Assembly: GCA_022705325.1 (NCBI GenBank)
Contig: JAKJER010000022.1
Coordinates: forward strand, 1-64,000
Length of the DNA stretch: 64,000 bases
Source: Planctomycetota bacterium
Lineage (GTDB): Bacteria; Planctomycetota; Phycisphaerae; SM23-33
Reading direction: 5' to 3'
How positions within the stretch are numbered: position 1 is the first letter of the stretch; each line of letters begins with the position of its first letter. The position numbers and the translations under genes were made by a program. The notes under the pieces were generated by a model. That model did not search any database. It saw only the letters and a list, made by a program, of their open reading frames with translations, and was not told where the DNA came from. Shown here piece by piece: positions 52,836 through 60,714 of the stretch.

Positions 52836-52865
52836 ATTCTACCCTCGATTTGCCAGTGGGACCAA
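52836..52865 (-). promoter_or_regulatory. Leaderless promoter of the giant lipoprotein gene
   Basis: Minus strand: TTGGTC (52860-52865), 18-bp spacer, TAGAAT (52836-52841), 6 bases to the ATG at 52829. It lies back to back with the acetyltransferase promoter. Confidence 0.6.
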
Positions 52866-52944
52866 CGGTCTGGGAAGTTACATCGTTGCGGCCGCGGTGG
52901 CCACGCGCTGCGGGCGATGGCCTTTTCTGCGGCCAGGCCATCCG

Positions 52945-52950
52945 TATAAT
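52945..52950 (+). promoter_or_regulatory. Consensus -10 of the acetyltransferase gene, leaderless
   Basis: A perfect TATAAT ends 6 bases before the ATG at 52957. The -35 is weak (TTTTCT at 16 bp). No ribosome-binding sequence lies between. Confidence 0.6.
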
Positions 52951-52956
52951 TGTGGC

Positions 52957-53514
52957 ATGACGACCGTGCAGGAAGATCTGAAGTTGATGCGCCCGTGCCC
53001 CGAGTTGAGGGACGACTTCTTGGCCATGTGCATCGAGTACGTTCGGCAGGGCAACACGTGGGAGCGGGGCATTTTCGGGGAAGCTCAGCGGGACTTTGCC
53101 CGCTACCTGCGGCGCGTGGACGAGATTGCCGACGGCGTCAACCTGCCCCCCGGCTGGGTGCCCCAATACACCTATTGGCTGGTCCGCAGCGGAAGGCAGA
53201 TCGTGGCGGTCAGCCATTTTCGCCCGAACCTGCACGAGCGCGGACTCTACGAGGAAGGGCACATCGGCTACGGGACCAGGCCCAGCCAGCGGGGCAAAGG
53301 CTACGCCACGATGCTCTGCCGCCTGACCCTGCTCAAGGCGCGCGAGCTGGGCTTGCGGCGCGTCCTCATCACCTGCGACGCCGACAACACCGCCTCCGCT
53401 CGCGTCATCGAGCGGAACGGGGGGCAACTCGAGAACCGGGTCCCCTCGCGCGAGACAGGCAAGCTCAAGAGCCGGTACTGGGTGGAGCTGGACGAGTTGT
53501 CCCCGGACTTCTAG
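52957..53514 (+). CDS. GNAT-family N-acetyltransferase
   Basis: A 185-residue cytoplasmic acetyltransferase. The acetyl-CoA loop is SQRGKGYATMLCRLTLLKARELG, equivalent to R/QxxGxG/A (motif A). Motif B region NTASARVIERNGGQLEN is typical, preceded by GHIGYGTRPS. It resembles broad-specificity GNAT proteins (substrates often peptides, aminoglycosides or ribosomal proteins); no specificity is inferred. Start at 52957 is fixed by the -10 box immediately before it. It is divergent from the giant lipoprotein gene and convergent with trpF. Confidence 0.85.
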   Translation: MTTVQEDLKLMRPCPELRDDFLAMCIEYVRQGNTWERGIFGEAQRDFARYLRRVDEIADGVNLPPGWVPQYTYWLVRSGRQIVAVSHFRPNLHERGLYEEGHIGYGTRPSQRGKGYATMLCRLTLLKARELGLRRVLITCDADNTASARVIERNGGQLENRVPSRETGKLKSRYWVELDELSPDF

Positions 53515-53584
53515 CCCAAACGCAGCCGGGGGCGGGCGGGGCGCAAGAAAGGCCGCGAGAACCAGGCCCGGCGGTCCTGCCGGC

Positions 53585-54268
53585 TCACAGCCAGAAATCG
53601 GATCGGAGCGGCTTGCCTTCGCGGGTGGCTCGGATGAACGCCTCAACCTTGCCCAGATCTTTCACGCCGGGCGCCTTCTCCACCCCGCTGGCCACGTCCA
53701 CCGCCCAGGGCTGGACCAGGTCGATGGCCCCGCCCACGCAGGAGGCGTCGAGCCCGCCGGCCAGGATGATCGGTTCGAGGCCCTTCAGGGCCCCGGCGGC
53801 GCGGGCGGCGGCGACATAGTCCCAGTTGAATCGCGTGCCGGTGCCCCCGCGCGCGGACGGGTCGTAGGCGTCCAGCAGGATGCCCGCGGGGGCGACGCCC
53901 TCGCCCAGGCCCGCCATCCAGGCGTGGACCTGGGCCAGCCAGGATTCGTCGCGGACGCGGAAGGCCTTGATGCAGGGACAAGCCACCTGGGCCAGCAGAT
54001 CGGGCGGCTCGTCGCCGTGGAGCTGGACGCAGCCGATGCCGGTTCGTTCGACCACGCGATTGATGAGGGCGGCGTCGGCGTTGACGAACACGCCCACCGT
54101 CGCCACCCAGGGCGGCAGGGCCTGGACGATCTGGCGCGCCTGCTCGGGCGAGACCCAGCGAGGCGAATCGGCGAAGACCAGGCCGATGGCGTCGGCCCCC
54201 ATCTGGGCGATTCGCAGCGCGGTCTTGGCGTCGCGCAGGCCTTCGATCTTCACGCGTACTCGTTGCAT
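53585..54268 (-). CDS. trpF: Phosphoribosylanthranilate isomerase, catalytic Cys replaced by Glu
   Basis: A 227-residue (beta/alpha)8 enzyme of tryptophan synthesis, converting phosphoribosylanthranilate to the carboxyphenylamino-deoxyribulose phosphate. The family pattern is clear: GADAIGLVFADSPRWVSPEQA, CVQLHGDEP, LLDAYDP (catalytic Asp), GGTGTRFNWD, LAGGLDASCV, AVDVASGVE. The N-terminal motif, normally KICG with the catalytic Cys, reads KIEGL, with Glu9 (codon 54242-54244) at that place. Either activity is altered or Glu acts as the base. The start at 54268 follows a TATCAT by 7 bases; an alternative ATG 9 bases upstream overlaps that box. No other trp gene is nearby. Confidence 0.9.
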   Translation of the reverse strand: MQRVRVKIEGLRDAKTALRIAQMGADAIGLVFADSPRWVSPEQARQIVQALPPWVATVGVFVNADAALINRVVERTGIGCVQLHGDEPPDLLAQVACPCIKAFRVRDESWLAQVHAWMAGLGEGVAPAGILLDAYDPSARGGTGTRFNWDYVAAARAAGALKGLEPIILAGGLDASCVGGAIDLVQPWAVDVASGVEKAPGVKDLGKVEAFIRATREGKPLRSDFWL

Positions 54269-54275
54269 AGCGGGC

Positions 54276-54304
54276 ATGATACCACGCGCGCGCGGGCGAT
54301 GGAA
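54276..54304 (-). promoter_or_regulatory. Leaderless promoter of trpF
   Basis: Minus strand: TTCCAT (54299-54304), 17-bp spacer, TATCAT (54276-54281), 7 bases to the ATG at 54268. The -35 is weak. Confidence 0.5.
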
Positions 54305-54343
54305 CCGTGCAGCGTCAAGCCGCCCGTGCGGCGGCAAGAGACT

Positions 54344-55438
54344 TCATTTCTGCGGGCCGATCCACCCCTTGCGGCGGAAGTAGATCAGCATGATGCCGAC
54401 GACGACAGCCATCAGCGCGAGGGCGAGCGGGTAGCCGAAGTAGAAGCGCAGCTCCGGCATGTTCCAGGGCGAGGACTCCGCGCTGAAGTTCATGCCGTAC
54501 AGGCCCGCCAGGAAGCTCAGCGGGATGAAGATGGTGGCGATGATGGTCAGCACCTTCATCACCTCGTTCATCCGGTTGCTGAGGCTGGACTGGTACGCGT
54601 CGACCAGGCCGGAGGCCAACTCGCGAAACGTCTCGACCATGTCCATGACGTGCGCGACGTGATCGTAGCAGTCGCGGAGGTGCAGGCGGGTGTCCTCGGT
54701 GAGCAGAGGGATGGGCTCGCGAAGCAGCCAGTGGAGAGACTCTCGCTGGGGCCAGACGACGCGCCGCAAGGCGAGCAGGTCCCTCTTGGCCGCGTGGATC
54801 CGTGAGATCGCCACCGGTGAGGGGTGGCGCAGCACCTCGTCCTCCAGCGCCTCCAGGCGCTCGCCGAGCTCCTCCAGGACGGGGAAGTAGTGGTCGATCA
54901 CGGCATCCAGGAGGGCGTAGGCCAGGTAGTCGGCGCCCTGGCTGCGGATTCGTCCGGCGCCCTCGCGGATGCGGTGGCGGACCGGGTCGAGGCAGTCGCC
55001 CACCCGCTCCTGGAACGTCAGCACGAATCCCGCCCCGAGGTAGATGCTGATCTGCTCGCTGTCCAGCCGCTCGCCCAGCGACATCATGCGGGCGACCAGG
55101 AACAGGCAGTCCTCGTACCGCTCCACCTTGGGTCGCTGGGGCACGTTGACCAGGTCCTCCAGCACCAGGCGATGCAGGCGGAAGATGCCGCCGAGTTCCT
55201 GGATGGTCTGGACGCTGCCCAGCCCGTCCACGTTCACCCAGACGACCGGCCACTTGCCCAGCAGGTCGCGCAGCTCCTGCGGGCCGGCCACCTGGCGTTC
55301 CAGGACCTTGTCGCTGCTGTAGGCGATGACGCGGATGACGGGCGGGGCGGCCTCGGGGTCCTGGACCAGCGTGCCCGGGGGCGCGCCGGTCGGACTTCGC
55401 CGTTTCCACCGCCGTTTGCGGTTGGCCTTGTTCGACAT
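54344..55438 (-). CDS. corA: CorA-type magnesium/cobalt transporter
   Basis: A 364-residue inner-membrane channel. The large N-terminal cytoplasmic funnel domain (about 40-260) includes a long stalk helix. The C-terminus has two membrane helices (about 300-320 and 335-355) with the signature YGMNF at the end of the first, followed by FRRKGW. Two features of the family, the GMN selectivity filter and the basic C-terminal end, are both present. It is the second gene after the phosphoesterase (18 bp apart) and may be co-transcribed with it. Confidence 0.93.
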   Translation of the reverse strand: MSNKANRKRRWKRRSPTGAPPGTLVQDPEAAPPVIRVIAYSSDKVLERQVAGPQELRDLLGKWPVVWVNVDGLGSVQTIQELGGIFRLHRLVLEDLVNVPQRPKVERYEDCLFLVARMMSLGERLDSEQISIYLGAGFVLTFQERVGDCLDPVRHRIREGAGRIRSQGADYLAYALLDAVIDHYFPVLEELGERLEALEDEVLRHPSPVAISRIHAAKRDLLALRRVVWPQRESLHWLLREPIPLLTEDTRLHLRDCYDHVAHVMDMVETFRELASGLVDAYQSSLSNRMNEVMKVLTIIATIFIPLSFLAGLYGMNFSAESSPWNMPELRFYFGYPLALALMAVVVGIMLIYFRRKGWIGPQK

Positions 55439-55456
55439 GTCTTGTCCCTTTCGATC

Positions 55457-56425
55457 TTAGCGGCCGGCGGCTGCGGCCTGGGCGGTCGGCGGGGCCAGTT
55501 CGATGAGCACCACCTCCGGCGGGGCCAGGAAGCGGATGGGCGGAGTCCCGCCGCCTTCCATGCCGACCCCGCGCGTGACGTACATGCTCGTCCCGTTGAC
55601 ACGGTAGGGCCCGCTCTCGAACCGCTTGCCATATCGGGACAGCGTGATCAGGGCCCCATAGAACGGCAGGGCGATTTGCCCCCCGTGGGTGTGCCCGCAG
55701 AGGTACAGGTCCGCGCGCCCGGCTGCGTCGTAGATCGCACCGGGGTAATGGTGCAGGAAGATCACCGGCTGGTCCTGCGGGATGCCGGCGGAGAAGGCGG
55801 CAGCCTGGTCGGTGAGCATGGCGCTGAGGCCGGCCAGCCGGACCCGCCTGCCGTCGAGGTCCAGGGGGACCACCTCGCGGGTCAGCAGGGTCACGTTGAT
55901 TTCGCGGTAGAACTCGTCGGTGGGCAGGTGGAAGTCCCAATTGCCGCGGACGGCGTAGGTGGGCGCGACGCAGGCCAGTTGGCCCAGGCAGCGGCGGAGG
56001 TTGTCCAGCCCGTCCGTCCGGCTGAGGGCATCGCCGCCGAAGAGGATCAGGTCGGGCTTGAAATCGCCGATCGCCTCGACGATCCGATCCTCCAGGCGGC
56101 GGGTGGAGACGCAGTGGAGGTCGCTGAGGAAGGCGACGCGAACGGGGGACGACCCGGCGGGCAGCTCGGGGCACTCGATCCGCAGTCGGGTCAGCGTCAG
56201 GCGGTAGGGCTCGACGAGCCACCCGTACGCGATGCACGCGGCGCCCAGGCCCGCCAGGGCCAGCAGGATCCGATGCGTCCAGTGGGCTCGGCGCGACAGC
56301 CGCGGTGCGGGCCGGCGCAGCACCGTCCGAACGAGTGCCCGAGCCAGGATGAGCGTCGACCCGCCAAACACGATGGCCACCCCGGCCACGAAGGCGAGCA
56401 GCACGGCCTTTTCCCACCAGGTCAT
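55457..56425 (-). CDS. Membrane-anchored metallophosphoesterase
   Basis: A 322-residue protein. Two membrane helices at about 5-30 and 52-70 are followed by a calcineurin-like phosphoesterase domain. The five metal motifs are seen in order: SDLHC, GGD, GNWDFH, HHYPG and CGHTHGGQ. This matches the YkuE/UDP-2,3-diacylglucosamine pyrophosphatase-like branch, and the substrate is likely a membrane lipid or nucleotide phosphate. The start at 56425 lies 7 bases after a strong promoter; an upstream in-frame ATG would run through that promoter. Confidence 0.88.
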   Translation of the reverse strand: MTWWEKAVLLAFVAGVAIVFGGSTLILARALVRTVLRRPAPRLSRRAHWTHRILLALAGLGAACIAYGWLVEPYRLTLTRLRIECPELPAGSSPVRVAFLSDLHCVSTRRLEDRIVEAIGDFKPDLILFGGDALSRTDGLDNLRRCLGQLACVAPTYAVRGNWDFHLPTDEFYREINVTLLTREVVPLDLDGRRVRLAGLSAMLTDQAAAFSAGIPQDQPVIFLHHYPGAIYDAAGRADLYLCGHTHGGQIALPFYGALITLSRYGKRFESGPYRVNGTSMYVTRGVGMEGGGTPPIRFLAPPEVVLIELAPPTAQAAAAGR

Positions 56426-56432
56426 GGGCAGC

Positions 56433-56461
56433 AGGATAGCGGGCCGGAAGGGGCCAGGCAA
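56433..56461 (-). promoter_or_regulatory. Leaderless promoter of the phosphoesterase-corA unit
   Basis: Minus strand: TTGCCT (56456-56461), 17-bp spacer, TATCCT (56433-56438), 7 bases to the ATG at 56425. No Shine-Dalgarno is present. Confidence 0.65.
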
Positions 56462-56594
56462 GGGGCGGCTGCACGGGCGGGGCATCGTTTTTTTGTCCGC
56501 GGCTTGATATTGGCCTATCACGCGGTGCTATGCTGAGATAGACGACGAAGGCAAAAGAACACAGAGGCGTCAATACATGCGAAAGGATTTCATC

Positions 56595-57185
56595 ATGAAG
56601 CACAAGACAACATTGGTGGTGACGCTCGCCCTGCTTAGCGCGTGGGCGCTGGCGGCGTCGGGAGAGGCGCCGGGGGCGGACGACGATCACGCCCACGGGC
56701 GCAGGCGAAGCGCGGCCGGCCGGGAATGCCGGTCCGAGTGCACCGACAAGCTGGCGGCGGTGAACCAGCACCTGGACGCCGCCGTCAAGGCGATCGAGGC
56801 CGGGGAGAAGGAAGCCGCCCTCAACCACCTCAGGGCCGCCCGCACGACGTTTGCGGACATGGGCAAGGCGTGCTCGGCGTGCGCGGCCCACACCGGAGGG
56901 GGGGAGAAGCTGACGTCTGCCGGCAGCGACCTCGCTAACACTCACTGCCCGATCATGGGGGGCAAGATCGATCCCGCTAAAGTCACGCCGAGCGTGACGC
57001 GCGAATGGCGGGGCAAGAAGGTCGCGTTCTGCTGCCCCCCCTGCGCGGGCAAGTGGGAGAAACTGACCGACGAGCAGAAACAAGCCGCCTTGGCCAAGGC
57101 GACTCAGGCCCCCGCGGCGACCCCCGCCCCGGCCCCCGAGCCAAGGAAGGGCTGTTCGAGCAAGGGGGGTTGCTGCTCGAAGTGA
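56595..57185 (+). CDS. Exported Cys-rich YHS/TRASH-like protein
   Basis: A 196-residue protein with a signal peptide (about 1-20). An Asp/His segment (DDDHAHG) and paired cysteines (RECRSEC, KACSACAAH) precede a YHS/TRASH-like metal-binding module, NTHCPIMGGKIDP and KKVAFCCPPCAGKW. The tail ends KGCSSKGGCCSK with four cysteines. It probably binds soft metals such as copper, zinc or mercury in the envelope. The ATG at 56595 is chosen over 56577 because AAAGGA lies 8 bp upstream. The preceding region contains a TTGATA/TATGCT pair (19 bp apart), a possible promoter. Confidence 0.75.
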   Translation: MKHKTTLVVTLALLSAWALAASGEAPGADDDHAHGRRRSAAGRECRSECTDKLAAVNQHLDAAVKAIEAGEKEAALNHLRAARTTFADMGKACSACAAHTGGGEKLTSAGSDLANTHCPIMGGKIDPAKVTPSVTREWRGKKVAFCCPPCAGKWEKLTDEQKQAALAKATQAPAATPAPAPEPRKGCSSKGGCCSK

Positions 57186-57238
57186 CCAGGCAGCCAACCC
57201 GGATCCGGCCGCCAGGGCCGGTTCATCCGATGCCTCCG

Positions 57239-57275
57239 GCCCAAGACGAGTCCTGCTCGTCTTGGGCTGTTTCTT
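57239..57275 (+). terminator. Intrinsic terminator after the YHS-like gene
   Basis: A 12-bp stem (57239-57250 with 57256-57267) and TCCTG loop followed by TGTTTCTTG. The rest of the 310-base gap to the next gene shows nothing else I can support. Confidence 0.75.
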
Positions 57276-57495
57276 GCGCGCCGTACTTGCGGATTGTTCC
57301 CGGATTCACAGTCGCAGGCCATGAAACGCCAAGCAGATACCGGAGACCGGTTGGCTCGGGGAGGGGCCGAAGGGCCCTATCCCGGCTTTCGCGCGTGTCT
57401 CCAATAAATGATTCCCCTGAGCGTTAACCCAGTCAACCTACACAGGCGCGTTGGTGACCTCAAGGACGGCGCAACGCCACAAGAAGGAACCCAGA

Positions 57496-58614
57496 ATGGC
57501 CATTGACGTACGGAAGATCGAGAACGACACCGCGGCGGAGTTCTTTGTCACCGGGTTTGGGGAACCCGGTCTGTCGCTTCAACAGCAGGCGAAGGAGATA
57601 TTCTCGGCTATACGGGATTTCCTCAAGGACCAGCAGGCCGTCATCGTGCAGGAACGGGTCTTTCTGGACCCCAAGGTGATGGACGAGGTCAAGGCTATTC
57701 GGGCGGAGGCCTACGGAAGCCTGGATGACGGCGTGTCGCCTTCGTACCTGAGCGACCAGCTCAAGAGCGGGATTCAGTTGGCCGGCGTGCAGGTCCACGC
57801 CGTCCGCACCGCCCGGAAGATCGAGGTTGTCCGGTATGCGGACAAGCCCGTCGGAAGGCTGATTACCAACGAGCAGCGCTTCCTGGCGCTGACGGGCCTG
57901 TTCGCCTCGCCCGACCTCTCGCCGTCCGAGCAGGCCAACCAGATGCTCGCCCAGGCTGACGGGGCCCTCAAGCAACTCGGCAGCAGCCTGTTCTCCATCG
58001 CCCGCACGTGGATGTGGCTCGAGGACATTCTCGACTGGTACGGCGACTTCAACAAGGTCCGCAATGCCTTCTTCCGGAAGGAAGGCCTGATCACCGACGA
58101 ACCCCAGAAGGACCGCCTGCCCGCCAGCACGGGCATCGGCATGAAGCCGGCGTTCGGGCCCACCTGTATGATGGACCTGGTGGCCGCCCTCGCGCCCGGC
58201 CAGAAGATCGACTACCTGCTGGCCGGCGGGAACCAGGACTCGGCCTTCAAGTACGGCTCGGCCTTCTCGCGGGCCTCCTCCATCGCCACGCCCGGCGGGC
58301 GGACGGTCTACGTGTCCGGCACGGCCTCGATCGACCCGCAGGGCCGGACCGAGTTCATCGACGACATTGAAAAGCAGGTCGATGCCACCATCCGCCACGT
58401 CCGCGCCGTCCTGAAGAACATGAACTGCGGCGACGACGACGTGGTCCAGGCCATGATCTACTCCAAGACGCCCGCCGTTGACAAGCACTTCAAGGAGAAG
58501 TGGAACAAGGCCCTGCCTTGGCCCCAGGTCACGCTGGTCTGCGACGTCTGCCGCGACGACCTGCTGTTCGAGATCGAGGCGGCCGCCTGCCCGGGCGCCA
58601 AGAAGATCGTCTAA
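57496..58614 (+). CDS. RidA-like (YjgF/UK114) protein with long N-terminal domain
   Basis: A 372-residue cytoplasmic protein. The C-terminal 130 residues show a RidA-family pattern: GGRTVYVSGTASIDPQGRTE, MIYSKTPAVDKHFKEKW, and the closing WPQVTLVCDVCRDDLLFEIEAAAC that carries the Arg and Glu typical of imine-deaminating members. The preceding 230 residues may be a diverged earlier RidA-like domain (SIARTWMWLEDIL...YGDFNKVRNAFF). RidA proteins hydrolyse reactive enamine/imine intermediates; an activity here is inferred only. AAGGA lies 8 bp before the ATG. A terminator follows. Confidence 0.8.
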   Translation: MAIDVRKIENDTAAEFFVTGFGEPGLSLQQQAKEIFSAIRDFLKDQQAVIVQERVFLDPKVMDEVKAIRAEAYGSLDDGVSPSYLSDQLKSGIQLAGVQVHAVRTARKIEVVRYADKPVGRLITNEQRFLALTGLFASPDLSPSEQANQMLAQADGALKQLGSSLFSIARTWMWLEDILDWYGDFNKVRNAFFRKEGLITDEPQKDRLPASTGIGMKPAFGPTCMMDLVAALAPGQKIDYLLAGGNQDSAFKYGSAFSRASSIATPGGRTVYVSGTASIDPQGRTEFIDDIEKQVDATIRHVRAVLKNMNCGDDDVVQAMIYSKTPAVDKHFKEKWNKALPWPQVTLVCDVCRDDLLFEIEAAACPGAKKIV

Positions 58615-58640
58615 GCCGCCGTCCCGAGACCCTCAACATC

Positions 58641-58681
58641 AAGGCCCACGGAAAGCATCACGCCTTCCGTGGGCCTTTTCG
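58641..58681. terminator. Bidirectional terminator between the RidA-like gene and the oxidoreductase
   Basis: A 13-bp perfect stem (58641-58653 with 58665-58677) followed by TTTTC on the plus strand. It lies between convergent genes, with less T content on the minus strand. Confidence 0.8.
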
Positions 58682-58721
58682 TGCGCGACTGAATTACGGT
58701 TCACGCGGCTTGGCCGGTTCG

Positions 58722-59732
58722 TCACTTGCGCAGTTCGTCGAGACGCACTTCGGCGCCGTTTCGTTCCTTGCTGAGCTGAGCGGCGGTCATGAACTCCACG
58801 ATCTCCAGCGTCTCCAGCGGATCGACAGGCGCCTGACGGGTGTGGAAGAACTTGGCCATCGTCTCGCACAGTCCGGCGTAGTTGTAGCCGGCCTTGCCGC
58901 TGTCGTACTGGCCCTGCTCGCCCTCCAGGCGGATCAGGGGCCTGTAGTCGCCCTTGGTCATGCCGCGGAAGACCCCCACCCGTCCGTCGGACCAGGTGCC
59001 CACGGTGATGTCCGCGTCGCCGTCCTGGCTCCGCTTGAGGCTGACGCACCCCCGGCCCATGACCGTGTAGAGCGTCTCGACGCCATGGATACCGTACCAG
59101 AACAGATCGGGATGATGCGGTTCAAAGTGCAGGGGCGAGCTGGCAGTTGCCTTCTTGAGTTTGCCCACGCCCGTCTCGGTCCGCAGGCGGAGGATCTCCG
59201 GCTGGAAACGCGCGCACGAGCAACTGAAGAAAGGCACCTTGGCCTGCTGGGCCAGGCGGATCAGCTCGCGGGCGTCGGCCAGGCCGGCGGTGAAAGGCTT
59301 GTCGATGAACAGCGGCTTGCCCGCGGCGATCACGGGCCGGGCATGGGCGAGGTGCGGACGTCCGTCCACGCTTTCGACGAGGACCACGTCCACTTCCTTC
59401 AGCAGTTCCTCGATGCTGTCTGCGATCTTGACGTTGTACTTCTCGCGGAGGGTCTTGACGTACCCCGCGACGCGGTTCATGCTGGCCGCGGGCATGTCCG
59501 CGCTGCCGCCGGGGAAGGCGGCTGTCACCTTCACCCGCCACTGGGGGTTGGCGGCGAACAGGCCGGTAAAGGCGGGCACGTGCGAGGTGTCGCAGCCGAT
59601 GATCCCTGCCCGCAGGTCCCGCGTGGCCCAGTCGGGTGCGGGTTTGGCGGCCGGCGGGTCCGCGGCGAAGGCGCCCGCGGCCACAAGGAAGATCACTACC
59701 AGGGAGAGAACCGACAGGCATCGGATCGACAT
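58722..59732 (-). CDS. Exported Gfo/Idh/MocA-family oxidoreductase
   Basis: A 336-residue protein with a Sec-type signal peptide (1-24) instead of a Tat signal, unlike the other two oxidoreductases here. The Rossmann part reads GIIGCDTSHVPAF (43-55), lacking the usual third Gly of GxGxxG. DKP replaces EKP at 144-146. HFEPHHPDLFWYGIHGVETLY is the catalytic-domain block. Its nucleotide binding may thus differ, or it may carry a non-redox role. AGGAG lies 6 bp before the ATG. It is divergent from the first prepilin-like gene. Confidence 0.82.
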   Translation of the reverse strand: MSIRCLSVLSLVVIFLVAAGAFAADPPAAKPAPDWATRDLRAGIIGCDTSHVPAFTGLFAANPQWRVKVTAAFPGGSADMPAASMNRVAGYVKTLREKYNVKIADSIEELLKEVDVVLVESVDGRPHLAHARPVIAAGKPLFIDKPFTAGLADARELIRLAQQAKVPFFSCSCARFQPEILRLRTETGVGKLKKATASSPLHFEPHHPDLFWYGIHGVETLYTVMGRGCVSLKRSQDGDADITVGTWSDGRVGVFRGMTKGDYRPLIRLEGEQGQYDSGKAGYNYAGLCETMAKFFHTRQAPVDPLETLEIVEFMTAAQLSKERNGAEVRLDELRK

Positions 59733-59819
59733 GGCGTACTCCTGACAGCCGGGGCTGGTCGGTCGGCTGCAAGTGCATCTTACCTGGCGGGCCGGGCTAG
59801 TTCCACGGGAAAACCCGGC

Positions 59820-59848
59820 TTGTCGCCCCGTCGGCAGGTCGATATGAT
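59820..59848 (+). promoter_or_regulatory. Leaderless promoter of the first prepilin-like gene
   Basis: TTGTCG (59820-59825), 17-bp spacer, TATGAT (59843-59848), 6 bases to the ATG at 59855. Confidence 0.65.
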
Positions 59849-59854
59849 GGGGAA

Positions 59855-60640
59855 ATGAGGTTGCACCCCAAACAGGTTCGACAACCGCCCAGCCAGGGCG
59901 ACAGGCGCCACGGGTTCACTCTCGTGGAACTCCTCGTGGTGGTTTCGATCATTTCGCTGCTTCTGACGCTGCTGGTCCCGTCGCTGGGCCGGGCCAAGCG
60001 ACTGGCCCGCATCGGCATGTGCGGGTCCAACATGCGCCAGGTGATCCAGGCGTTCGCCTCCTACGCCACCCAGAACCGGGGTCTGCTGCCGCCGCTGGGA
60101 CGGCTGGTCAACAACAAGCAGATGCGGTACGTCCACTACTGGACCGAGGTCGCGGGGACCGACACGGGATGGGTGAGCTTTGGCCGGCTCAGCCAAAGGC
60201 GCCTCCTGGACCCCCATGGACACGTCTGGTTCTGCCCGCTCCAGAGGGCACAAGGGTTGATCTGGCCTGGAGGTAACCGCTCCCACGAGAACAATGTTCC
60301 AGGACCCAAGAACACCTTCCTGATGGATGAAGACAAGTCTCTGGGTTGGACCTTCTGCCGGGCCGGGTTTCACCGACGCACCCTCAATGAGACCAAGTCC
60401 ACCGACTGCATGCCCATGGCAGACGTGGGGAACCGGGCCTTCCTGGCCGACTCCTTCAGCACGCCCTCGCAGATCGTCACCAGCCATGGCAACAGCGTGA
60501 ACGTGGCCTACGGCGGGGGGCAGGTGATCCTGCAGCCGCTGGACCCTCGCGAGTCGCTGATGGCGGGAATCTCCAACAGCTACAGTTCAAGCAGCTATCC
60601 GATCATCGACGAGATCTGGGAACTCTTCGACGGACGATAG
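59855..60640 (+). CDS. Prepilin-like protein (planctomycete type II secretion G-like)
   Basis: A 261-residue protein. After a basic leader (about 1-19) comes GFTLVELLVVVSIISLLLTLLVPSL, the type IV prepilin cleavage site and helix. The remainder is a globular domain ending with the family-type NSVNVAYGGGQVILQPLDPRE, which resembles the C-terminal prepilin block with SHGxSVNVAYGGG in planctomycete H-X9-DG/DUF1559-type proteins. It should be inserted by the type II/IV machinery, not present here. It has a close paralogue immediately downstream (74 bp away) and is preceded by a leaderless promoter. Confidence 0.85.
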   Translation: MRLHPKQVRQPPSQGDRRHGFTLVELLVVVSIISLLLTLLVPSLGRAKRLARIGMCGSNMRQVIQAFASYATQNRGLLPPLGRLVNNKQMRYVHYWTEVAGTDTGWVSFGRLSQRRLLDPHGHVWFCPLQRAQGLIWPGGNRSHENNVPGPKNTFLMDEDKSLGWTFCRAGFHRRTLNETKSTDCMPMADVGNRAFLADSFSTPSQIVTSHGNSVNVAYGGGQVILQPLDPRESLMAGISNSYSSSSYPIIDEIWELFDGR

Positions 60641-60714
60641 AAGCGTGGGCGGACAGCAGTTCTTGGCCCGCGCTGGCGGACATCGAGAAGACGGGTCAGC
60701 AGCCTGAGGTGGAC

